Assembly (NCBI GenBank): GCA_958349325.1
Contig: CATWCP010000064.1
Location: forward strand, 1-6,249
Length of the DNA stretch: 6,249 nucleotides
Direction: 5' to 3'
From: an uncultured Collinsella sp.
Lineage (GTDB): Bacteria > Actinomycetota > Coriobacteriia > Coriobacteriales > Coriobacteriaceae
The first letter of the stretch is position 1, and each line of letters starts with the position of its first letter. Under the pieces are notes generated by a model, which made no database searches, was not told where the DNA came from, and saw only the letters and a list, made by a program, of their open reading frames with translations. This document shows, one piece after another, positions 1 to 5,533 of this stretch. The translations under genes were made by a program, and so were the position numbers.

Positions 1-55
1 CCGACCATGGGATCGCGACCGAGCGATTGTGGTGTGGTGGATGCAAGATCGGTCA

Positions 56-940
56 TCATAGGGCAAGCGCCGCCACGTTATTGTTGAAGTTACCGAGCGC
101 GACGTCATCATCGCCGTAATGGCCGACCCATTGACATAGGTTGGTGTAACAGCCCCACAGATTGGCATACTGCTGATACCACTTTGACCGGGGCGAGAAT
201 GTCTGACGACCGAACTCAGCTCGAATAACAAACATCTCCCCGACCAGGTTGTCGCACGGTCTGGGATCTCCCGTAGAGTTATAGGTCGAGACCACGTCAT
301 TGGCACGAGAAACATAGCCGTCGAGCATGTTGTACTTGGTCACAAGCCAACTGTGAATGCTCTCTTCTTCAGCAGCGGAAAGGCCACCGGAGTTTGCATC
401 GTTGTCAGTGTTGCCGCCCGTCGAGCCGCCGTTTCCAGACCCTCCGGTAGAGGAACCCGACCCAGAGCCGCCGCCCGAACTCGATGAATCCGAGCTACCG
501 GGCTTGCCTGTCTGCTGGGCGTCCTGCCCCTTCTGCTGCTCGACCTTATTCACCGTTGCCGCCACGCTATTGTTGGACAACCGATCGATGATCTTGGTGT
601 TGGTGAGCACGATGGTTTTGCCATTGGCAAGCGTGACTTCGTTGTCCGGGACCTCGGCGCCGTCCGCATCGTCGGTGCCAAACACAATATGCCCGACCAC
701 ACTTGCCCAAGCATATCCAGTCGTGGTGCCCAGATCACTTTTGACCTCATGCCCCACGCGCGGTTCGCGTGCGGCATGCGCCTGCATCATGGACGGCACG
801 GTCATGCCATAGGCAGAAACGCCAGCTATGACCAGCACCAACGAGCACGATAGCAGTGCGTACGCCCGCGGAGCCAAGCCCAGTCGGCATCGCATGCGCA
901 CCGCGGCGCCGCGCTTTGTCTGAGTGCCACCGGGCCGCAT
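56..940 (-). CDS. Exported or membrane-anchored protein of unknown function with Gly/Ser linker
   Basis: I do not recognise this 294-residue protein. The start is set by a near-perfect ribosome binding site, GGAGGAG, five bases before the ATG at 940; the frame stays open upstream to a TTG at 1033 but nothing supports starting there. Residues 1-25 are basic and 27-46 form a hydrophobic segment, followed by Ala-His-Ala at 54-56, which would suit signal peptidase I cleavage, so the protein is either secreted or anchored by one helix. Residues about 60-135 look mixed and beta-prone, 148-177 are an almost pure Gly/Ser/Thr linker, and 187-294 form a helix-rich domain rich in Trp, Tyr and Asn. That last domain carries Cys229, Cys264 and Cys269, enough for one disulfide plus a free thiol. 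The signal, linker and domain layout suggests a cell-surface protein; function is unknown. It lies downstream of recR on the same strand, but a terminator-like hairpin separates them, so it is probably a separate unit. Confidence 0.8.
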   Translation of the reverse strand: MRPGGTQTKRGAAVRMRCRLGLAPRAYALLSCSLVLVIAGVSAYGMTVPSMMQAHAAREPRVGHEVKSDLGTTTGYAWASVVGHIVFGTDDADGAEVPDNEVTLANGKTIVLTNTKIIDRLSNNSVAATVNKVEQQKGQDAQQTGKPGSSDSSSSGGGSGSGSSTGGSGNGGSTGGNTDNDANSGGLSAAEEESIHSWLVTKYNMLDGYVSRANDVVSTYNSTGDPRPCDNLVGEMFVIRAEFGRQTFSPRSKWYQQYANLWGCYTNLCQWVGHYGDDDVALGNFNNNVAALAL

Positions 941-945
941 GCGTT

Positions 946-952
946 CTCCTCC
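946..952 (-). promoter_or_regulatory. Strong ribosome binding site for the gene starting at 940
   Basis: Read on the minus strand, GGAGGAG sits five bases before the ATG at 940. It decides the start of the exported protein over the longer in-frame opening at 1033. It begins only three bases after the T-run of the hairpin at 956-980. Confidence 0.8.
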
Positions 953-955
953 AAC

Positions 956-980
956 AAAAACACGCCGCTCGGGAGCGGCG
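956..980 (-). terminator. Terminator-like hairpin just upstream of the exported-protein gene
   Basis: Positions 963-970 and 973-980 are perfect 8-base inverted repeats (CGCCGCTC and GAGCGGCG) separated by two bases; in RNA this gives about seven GC-rich pairs and a tetraloop. On the minus strand the stem is followed by TG and then five T (960-956), the form of an intrinsic terminator. On the plus strand no T-run follows, so it is oriented minus. It could end the ybaB-recR transcript about 200 bases after recR. Because only three bases separate its T-run from the next gene's ribosome binding site, any promoter for that gene must lie upstream, making the hairpin part of its leader. Confidence 0.6.
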
Positions 981-1004
981 CATTCATTCGAATCCATATT
1001 TGAG

Positions 1005-1033
1005 TGTATCAGCGAACCCAAAAGGTTGCGCAA
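1005..1033 (-). promoter_or_regulatory. Weak candidate promoter for the exported-protein gene
   Basis: On the minus strand TTGCGC (1033-1028) and GATACA (1010-1005) are 17 bases apart. Each matches its consensus at only three of six positions, so support is slight. The -35 element falls inside the palindrome GTTGCGCAAC (1025-1034), so a protein bound there would block it. If used, transcription would start near 998, shortly before the hairpin at 956-980. Confidence 0.2.
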
Positions 1034-1107
1034 CGAATGAGCAAATTAAGGATGCGAGTGGAAGCATCCATGCGATAAGCGGATACAAAGCATCTTTGTT
1101 GCACAAC
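1025..1107. repeat. Two GTTGCRCAAC palindromes, possible operator pair
   Basis: GTTGCGCAAC at 1025-1034 is a perfect 10-base palindrome. GTTGCACAAC at 1098-1107 is the same site with one changed base and longer arms: TTTGTTG (1095-1101) and CAACAAA (1104-1110) pair around a 2-base centre. The copies start 73 bases apart, about seven helical turns, in the non-coding gap between recR and the exported-protein gene. This resembles a pair of operators for a dimeric repressor, but no regulator is encoded nearby and the assignment is inference. Confidence 0.3.
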
Positions 1108-1185
1108 AAACTTACAGTCGCACAGGGAAATTATGACTACCCCGTGCGTCGCGAGGAAAACATACGGCAGGAGCAGGCTCGCCAC

Positions 1186-1782
1186 CTAAATCGCGCGACG
1201 GGCCTCGATGGCGCGGCCAAGCGTAAGCTCGTCGGCATACTCCAGGTCGCCGCCCACGGGAAGGCCGCTTGCCAGACGCGACACCTCGACGCCCAACGGC
1301 TTGATGGTACGGGCCAGGTAGCTCGCCGTGGTCTCGCCCTCGATGTTGGGGTTGGTGGCAATGATGACCTCATGGATATCCTCGTGGCCCAGACGCGCCA
1401 GCAGCTCGCGGATGTGCAACTGCTCGGGACCAATCTTGTCCATGGGACTGATCACGCCGCCCAATACGTGGTAGAGACCGTGGTAGCTGCCCGTGCGCTC
1501 GATCGCCTGGACGTCGCGCGGCTCGCCCACAACGCAAATGCGAGTGGTATCGCGCATCGGGTCCTGGCAGATGGAGCACTCGTCGGCCGTGGCGTAGTTA
1601 AAGCAGCGGCTGCAAAAGTGGACCTCCTGCTTGACCTCCAGGATGGCCTCGGCCAGGCGGCGGGCCTCCTCGGCATCGGCCTCGAGCAGGTAATAGGCGA
1701 TGCGCTGGGCCGACTTGGGACCAATGCCCGGCAGACGGCCCAGCTCATCGAGCAGTTTTTGCAGACTGTGATTTGCACTCAT
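1186..1782 (-). CDS. recR: Recombination mediator protein RecR
   Basis: RecR works with RecF and RecO in the cytoplasm to load RecA onto single-stranded DNA at gaps and stalled forks, replacing SSB. The 198-residue length is typical of the family. A helix-hairpin-helix region covers about residues 8-35, with LPGIGPKSAQRIAYYL as its signature. The zinc-binding cysteines are all present at 57, 60, 69 and 72. A Toprim domain follows from about 79, with ICVVGEPRD at 82-90 and the conserved NPNIEGETTASY at 144-155. The ATG at 1782 lies 13 bases after the ybaB stop. No good ribosome binding site precedes it (only a weak AAGA), so translation is probably coupled to ybaB. No key residue is missing. 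Confidence 0.97.
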   Translation of the reverse strand: MSANHSLQKLLDELGRLPGIGPKSAQRIAYYLLEADAEEARRLAEAILEVKQEVHFCSRCFNYATADECSICQDPMRDTTRICVVGEPRDVQAIERTGSYHGLYHVLGGVISPMDKIGPEQLHIRELLARLGHEDIHEVIIATNPNIEGETTASYLARTIKPLGVEVSRLASGLPVGGDLEYADELTLGRAIEARRAI

Positions 1783-1795
1783 ATATATGCGTGTC

Positions 1796-2116
1796 TTAGA
1801 ACGGCATGCCCGGGATGTTGAGGCCGCCGGTGATGGCGCCCATCTGCTTGTTGGCGAGCTCGTTGACGCCGCGGACGGCCTCGTTAACGGCAGCCATGAT
1901 CATATCCTGCAGCATATCGACGTCCTCGGGATCGAGGGCATCGGGATCGATGGTGAGGTTGACGAGCTCCATCTCGCCGTTAACGGTCACCTTGACCATG
2001 CCGCCGCCGGCAGAGGCGTCGACGGTCTGGGACTTGAGGTTCTCCTGCGCGGCGGCAAGCTGCTCCTGCATCTTGCGAGCCTGCTTCATCATCTGCTGCA
2101 TGTTCATACCGGCCAT
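1796..2116 (-). CDS. ybaB: YbaB/EbfC family nucleoid-associated DNA-binding protein
   Basis: This 106-residue protein matches the small YbaB/EbfC family, whose dimers bind DNA without strict sequence specificity, help organise the nucleoid and are almost always encoded next to recR. The N-terminus is Met- and Gln-rich (MAGMNMQQMMKQARKMQEQL) and begins a long amphipathic helix to about residue 28. A beta region follows (GGGMVKVTVNGEMELVNLTI, about 37-56), then the DPEDVDMLQDMIMAAVNEA helix and a Gly/Pro/Met-rich tail ending GLNIPGMPF. The start at 2116 is supported by AAAGGAG about five bases upstream. It is the first gene of a two-gene unit with recR. In the usual arrangement dnaX would lie directly upstream; here a plus-strand gene intervenes, so ybaB needs its own promoter within 2117-2456. 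Confidence 0.95.
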   Translation of the reverse strand: MAGMNMQQMMKQARKMQEQLAAAQENLKSQTVDASAGGGMVKVTVNGEMELVNLTIDPDALDPEDVDMLQDMIMAAVNEAVRGVNELANKQMGAITGGLNIPGMPF

Positions 2117-2347
2117 GATGGCTCCTTTACGTGCGGCCGCGCGACAAGCTGCAAGGGCAGCCGGAGCACGGCGGGACTTTCAAACTCAAAAATCGTACCA
2201 CGGCGCGAGGCCAGCGAGCGGGGCGGACGTGTTACCTCAGTCGATATACATGTCCTTGAGCGCAAGCCGCACCCAAAGATTATGCAAAGTTGAATAATTC
2301 GCATCTGCATAATATTGAAAGCTAAATCTTGTAGAGCCGGAATCCGA

Positions 2348-2370
2348 CATTTAGTGCGTACCACTAAATG
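2348..2370. promoter_or_regulatory. Perfect 9-base inverted repeat, probable operator
   Basis: CATTTAGTG (2348-2356) and CACTAAATG (2362-2370) are exact reverse complements separated by five bases. A third half-site, GCTAAATG (2371-2378), follows directly and repeats the right arm with one change. The dyad is centred about 60 bases before the TATAAT box of the plus-strand gene, a usual distance for an activator site, and it also lies upstream of ybaB. The arms are too AT-rich, with no T-run, to be an intrinsic terminator. The binding protein is unknown. Confidence 0.5.
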
Positions 2371-2416
2371 GCTAAATGCCGAGCCACTACTCGAGGCGGC
2401 GCACATGGCGGCAGGG

Positions 2417-2422
2417 TATAAT
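2417..2422 (+). promoter_or_regulatory. Consensus -10 box for the small membrane-protein gene
   Basis: TATAAT matches the sigma-70 family -10 consensus exactly and stands out in GC-rich DNA. Predicted transcription would start near 2429, about 28 bases before the ATG at 2457. No TTGACA-like -35 lies 16-18 bases upstream (the sequence there is GC-rich), so the promoter may depend on an activator. Confidence 0.55.
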
Positions 2423-2456
2423 TTGATTGCCATGGATAGCAATTTGGAGGTGCCCC

Positions 2457-2930
2457 ATGAATGCCCCCGACGTGCTCCAAAACATCCGCTCAAAACACCC
2501 CGCTGCATATGTGGTTCTCTATCTCTTTGTCGGCTGGGCATTGCTGGTTATCATCACCCATGCTATAGCCTTTGGAGCAGAGCTGCTGATAGCCAGCTCG
2601 GACCAGCCCGTCGTCAAATGGGAAGCGACCGATGAGTGCACCGACGGAACTCGAACCATTTACTACAACAGCCCGTCCCTCTACCAAGAGTTCAAGGTCA
2701 AGATAAAGGACTCCAAGATTGTCGATGCCGAACTAGGCTCTTTATCGACAATCGGAGCAACCGTCAACGCCGAGCAAGTCGAGTACACGGACAGCCATGC
2801 GACGTATCGTATCGACCTCAGCATCCTAGGCCGACCGTCACGCACCTGTCTGCTCGAATGCGATGTACACGGCACCACACTACACATGTCCGAAATACAG
2901 ATGCGCCCGGGCAAAGAGATCTCTTCTTGA
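2457..2930 (+). CDS. Small single-pass membrane protein, possibly Coa1-like
   Basis: This protein has 157 residues if started at the ATG at 2457, which has GGAGG six bases upstream; an in-frame ATG at 2427 would add ten residues but has no ribosome binding site. A short cytoplasmic N-terminus is followed by one hydrophobic helix at about 17-45, then an external domain to the end. That domain has alternating beta-type stretches, including EFKVKIKDSKIVDAELG (78-94), SHATYRIDLSILG (113-125) and CLLECDVHG (131-139), and cysteines at 61, 131 and 135. A TM anchor, a 'residue KIVDAELG' strand and a later 'A-x-Y-x-I-x-L-x-I-x-G' strand faintly recall small proteins annotated as Coa1-like (cytochrome oxidase assembly factor 1), but this is a weak resemblance, not an identification. 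The gene sits alone between dnaX and ybaB on the opposite strand, ending 21 bases from the dnaX stop. Confidence 0.8.
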   Translation: MNAPDVLQNIRSKHPAAYVVLYLFVGWALLVIITHAIAFGAELLIASSDQPVVKWEATDECTDGTRTIYYNSPSLYQEFKVKIKDSKIVDAELGSLSTIGATVNAEQVEYTDSHATYRIDLSILGRPSRTCLLECDVHGTTLHMSEIQMRPGKEISS

Positions 2931-2951
2931 GCAGTATACCCGCCCGTACAG

Positions 2952-5417
2952 CTACTCCACCGGCTTGAAGATGGTGGACTGGCCGAAGACGCTGCGGATG
3001 AGGGCTTTGGCCTCGTCCTCGGTCTGCGGGATGCTCGGGGCTGCACCCTGATGGCCGAAGGGGCTGCCCGCACCGGGGTTGGACTCCCAAGGAGCTGCAG
3101 GAGCGTCCTCCTCTTTGGGGGCAGTTGCAGCGGACTTGGGCGCGGGCGCCGCACCCGGCACGTCGAACGGAGGCAGATCGTCCCCACCAGCATCGGCAGC
3201 AAAACCGCCGACCATGGCATCGTCGTAGGGAACCTGCTCGGATTCCCACGGCGCAGACTGCGCAGACGGTTGTGCCTTGGGGGCAGCCGAGCGCTCGGGC
3301 GCGCGGGGTGCGGGCTCGGTCGGGAGCTTACCCGTGGCAGGAGCGCCAGCGGGGTTGTCGGAGCGTAGCCAGGGGGCTTTGCCCAGGTCAGACGACTTGG
3401 GCGCGGGCGAGACGGGCTTGGGCGCGGGCGTCGGAGCAGCCGGTTTGGACGCCGCGGGCTTAGGCGCCGACGGGGTCGATGCCGCTACCGGCGCCGCTTG
3501 CTGCTGCGGCGCGCTGGCGCTCGAGGATACAGGGGCCGCCGAGGACACGGGTTGCGGGTCCGCAGATGCCGCAGCCCGTGCAGATGGAGAATGCTCCTCA
3601 TGTTGAGGAGCCGGCGTGCCACCCCCATCCAGGATATAGTCGACGGTACGACGACCGAAGACCGCGCAGACCGTCGGCAGGACCACCGACTGCGTATCGG
3701 CGCGACCGAGCATCTTAATGGCAAAAGTCGAACCCGCGGGGAACGAGACCGTGAGCTTGGAGCCGTCGTCGGCCGTGGCACGGGCGTTGAGCAAAAGCCC
3801 TGCGTAGGAAGCCTGACGTGCCTTGACACGCTCGACAACCTCGGCCCATTTGCGCTGCAGCTCTCCGGCATCCTCGACCGCGGGCGTCTCGGCAGCACCG
3901 GCGGCGGCAACCTGGGCGGCATTGTTGGGCTTGGACACCGGCACGGTCGATGCAGCAGGCGCGGGAGCCGGAGCCGCAACGGGCTGAGGTGCAGGCGTTA
4001 CAGGTTTAGGCGCCGGCGCAGGAGCCGCGGACTTGGGCGCAGGCTGGGCAGCCGGAACAGCAGCGCCGCGGTCCCAAGGCATGTCGCCCTGATGCGCGGA
4101 CGTAGCAGCGGGGGCGGCGGTCGCCGCAGGAGTAGCAGCTCGGGCACCCGAGATCAGCGTCGGCTGCTGGGCAGCAGCGGGTACGGATGCTGCAGGCGCG
4201 GCGGCCTGAGCAGCCGCCACGCTCGCCGGCACGGCGGCATTGGCAACCATGGCCTCCAGGCGTGCCACGCGCTCGGCCAATGCCTCAATCGTTAAATCAG
4301 CCTCGGGACGTGCCAGGCGCGTGCAGGCGATCTCGAGCACCAGGCGCACGTCGCTCGCGCCCCTCATCTCCAGTGCGGCATCATCGAGCACCGTCAGCAC
4401 ACGGGCCAGGCGGTCGGCAGGATGCTCGCCAAAGGCAGCGGCCTCGGCAGCAAGCGCCTCGGCCTGCTCCGCACCGCCCTCAAACAACTCGGCACGGGCA
4501 CCGGCAACGCAGGCAACGTACACGTCACGCACATGCGCCACCAGGTCGCGCGTCAGCTCCAGCAGGTCGTTTCCTTCCTCGACCTGCGCACGGATCAGTC
4601 CATAGAGCTCGGCAACATCGCGATCGGCGATGGCGCGGGCAAACTCGCCCAGGATCTGGTCCGAAACCTCGCCCAAAAGCGAGCGGGCGTCGTCCGCATG
4701 CACAGAACCGTTGCCAAAGACGCTCAGCTGCTCCAGCGTGGACAACGCGTCGCGCATGCCGCCCTTGGCATGGCGCGCCACGATAGCCAGCGCCTCATCG
4801 TCGTAATCGAAGCCCTCCTGCTCGCACACGTATGCCAGGCGATGCTCGATATCCTCGTTGCCGATGCGATGGAAATCGAAACGCTGGCAGCGCGAGAGGA
4901 TGGTCTCCAGAATCTTTTGCGGGTCGGTGGTGCACAGCACAAAGATCACGTGTGCCGGCGGCTCCTCAAGAGTCTTGAGCAGCGCGTTGAACGCCGCCGT
5001 CGTGAGCATGTGGACCTCGTCGATGATATAGATCTTGTACTTGCCGCGCACCGGGGCAAAGTTGACGGAGTTGATGATCTCCTCGCGCACGTTGTCCACG
5101 CCGGTACGGCTTGCGGCATCGAGCTCGTAGACATCCGGGTGGTTGCCCTCGGCGATGAGCTCGCACTCCTCGCAAGTACCGTCGGGCATGCAGCCGCTTG
5201 CACCCTCGGCACGCGCCGCCTCGGCATTGCGGCACAGCAGCGCCTTGGCCAGAATGCGCGCCATGGTGGTCTTGCCCGTGCCGCGCGGTCCGCAGAACAG
5301 GTAGGCGTGGGACAGGCGCCCCTCGGTGATGGCGTGCTCGAGCGTCGAGACGATATGCTGCTGGCCCACCACGGAGTCAAAGGTGAGCGGGCGATACTTT
5401 CGGTACAACGATTCCAT
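2952..5417 (-). CDS. dnaX: DNA polymerase III subunit tau (gamma/tau), DnaX
   Basis: DnaX is the ATPase of the clamp loader, which with the delta and delta' subunits opens the beta clamp onto primed DNA and ties polymerases together at the fork. The 821-residue frame starts at the ATG at 5417, with GGGGGAG five bases upstream. The AAA+ module is intact: Walker A GPRGTGKT (43-50), a zinc-binding insert with Cys62, Cys76, Cys82 and Cys85 (wider spacing than in E. coli), Walker B DEVH (133-136), sensor 1 around TTDPQKI (163-169), the SRC motif (175-177) and sensor 2 GGMRDALS (219-226). The helical oligomerisation domain III runs to about 370. Then come an Ala/Pro-rich linker (about 392-510), a folded domain (about 515-600) ending VFGRRTVDYILD, and a second disordered stretch (600-800) ending in a short conserved-looking C-terminus. 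Pro-Trp motifs recur at 447, 682, 723 and 776. The tail is unusually long. I see no A-rich slippery site that would give a separate gamma form. Confidence 0.97.
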   Translation of the reverse strand: MESLYRKYRPLTFDSVVGQQHIVSTLEHAITEGRLSHAYLFCGPRGTGKTTMARILAKALLCRNAEAARAEGASGCMPDGTCEECELIAEGNHPDVYELDAASRTGVDNVREEIINSVNFAPVRGKYKIYIIDEVHMLTTAAFNALLKTLEEPPAHVIFVLCTTDPQKILETILSRCQRFDFHRIGNEDIEHRLAYVCEQEGFDYDDEALAIVARHAKGGMRDALSTLEQLSVFGNGSVHADDARSLLGEVSDQILGEFARAIADRDVAELYGLIRAQVEEGNDLLELTRDLVAHVRDVYVACVAGARAELFEGGAEQAEALAAEAAAFGEHPADRLARVLTVLDDAALEMRGASDVRLVLEIACTRLARPEADLTIEALAERVARLEAMVANAAVPASVAAAQAAAPAASVPAAAQQPTLISGARAATPAATAAPAATSAHQGDMPWDRGAAVPAAQPAPKSAAPAPAPKPVTPAPQPVAAPAPAPAASTVPVSKPNNAAQVAAAGAAETPAVEDAGELQRKWAEVVERVKARQASYAGLLLNARATADDGSKLTVSFPAGSTFAIKMLGRADTQSVVLPTVCAVFGRRTVDYILDGGGTPAPQHEEHSPSARAAASADPQPVSSAAPVSSSASAPQQQAAPVAASTPSAPKPAASKPAAPTPAPKPVSPAPKSSDLGKAPWLRSDNPAGAPATGKLPTEPAPRAPERSAAPKAQPSAQSAPWESEQVPYDDAMVGGFAADAGGDDLPPFDVPGAAPAPKSAATAPKEEDAPAAPWESNPGAGSPFGHQGAAPSIPQTEDEAKALIRSVFGQSTIFKPVE

Positions 5418-5422
5418 GGGTG

Positions 5423-5429
5423 CTCCCCC
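5423..5429 (-). promoter_or_regulatory. Ribosome binding site deciding the dnaX start
   Basis: On the minus strand GGGGGAG lies five bases before the ATG at 5417. The frame is open further upstream to 5528, but that extension lacks a ribosome binding site, crosses the promoter region, and the family normally begins with the MxxxYRKYRP motif found immediately after 5417. Confidence 0.8.
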
Positions 5430-5486
5430 GGGTATACTGAGTCTTGTTGCCGCGGCGGCCATGCGGTCGCACGGCATACTGCATTC

Positions 5487-5493
5487 CATAATA
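5487..5493. promoter_or_regulatory. Overlapping candidate -10 boxes for dnaX and the YcxB-like gene
   Basis: CATAAT on the plus strand (5487-5492) and TATTAT on the minus strand (5493-5488) share the same bases in the 116-base gap between the divergent starts. They would start the plus transcript near 5499 (35-base leader) and the dnaX transcript near 5481 (about 64-base leader). No good -35 box is seen on either side, so this is tentative. A second plus-strand candidate, CATACT, lies at 5475-5480. Confidence 0.3.
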
Positions 5494-5533
5494 ACCCGTA
5501 CGGCGAGCCCGCCGCGATAGGAGTCCAAAGAGC

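Larger units (their letters stand above)
2117..2456. other. Divergent intergenic region between ybaB and the small membrane-protein gene
   Basis: This 340-base stretch has no convincing gene; the ORFs crossing it lack ribosome binding sites and family features. Positions 2117-2230 are GC-rich and would be the ybaB leader. Positions 2279-2335 are strikingly AT-rich against their surroundings and contain the inverted repeat ATTATGCA (2279-2286) and TGCATAAT (2306-2313). On the minus strand CATAAT (2284-2279) and TATTAT (nearby, from the second arm side) are possible -10 boxes for ybaB, but neither has a good -35. Further right are the perfect dyad at 2348-2370 and the TATAAT box at 2417-2422 that serves the plus-strand gene. 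Confidence 0.6.

Noticed and set aside
1..55. Possible terminator after the exported-protein gene at the left edge
   Set aside because: Only a 4-5 base stem can be drawn and no T-run follows on the minus strand; the rest lies outside the window.
420..500. Repetitive GC-rich stretch that could be taken for a DNA repeat array
   Set aside because: It encodes the Gly/Ser linker of the exported protein, with varied codons and no regular unit.
856..1821. Long plus-strand open frame antisense to recR
   Set aside because: It runs through the recR coding region in GC-rich DNA, has no ribosome binding site and no recognisable domain, and recR on the other strand is certain.
2914..2925. Perfect 12-base palindrome AAGAGATCTCTT at the end of the small membrane-protein gene
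   Set aside because: It has no loop and no T-run, lies within coding sequence, and is AT-rich, so it is not a terminator; a short palindrome of this kind can occur by chance.
3135..3430. Three exact copies of the 14-mer CTTGGGCGCGGGCG (3135, 3396, 3417)
   Set aside because: They encode the repeated Ala-Pro-Lys segments of the DnaX tail and are explained by low-complexity coding sequence, not by a repeat element.
3960..4260. Programmed frameshift in dnaX giving a gamma subunit
   Set aside because: I looked for an A AAA AAG-type slippery run after domain III and found only GC-rich codons. A different mechanism cannot be excluded, but nothing in the sequence supports one.
5418..5533. Search for an SRP RNA or tRNA gene beside dnaX, as found in some bacteria
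   Set aside because: No GGAAG-type SRP Alu/S-domain core and no cloverleaf or TTCRA-type T-loop is visible in the gap.
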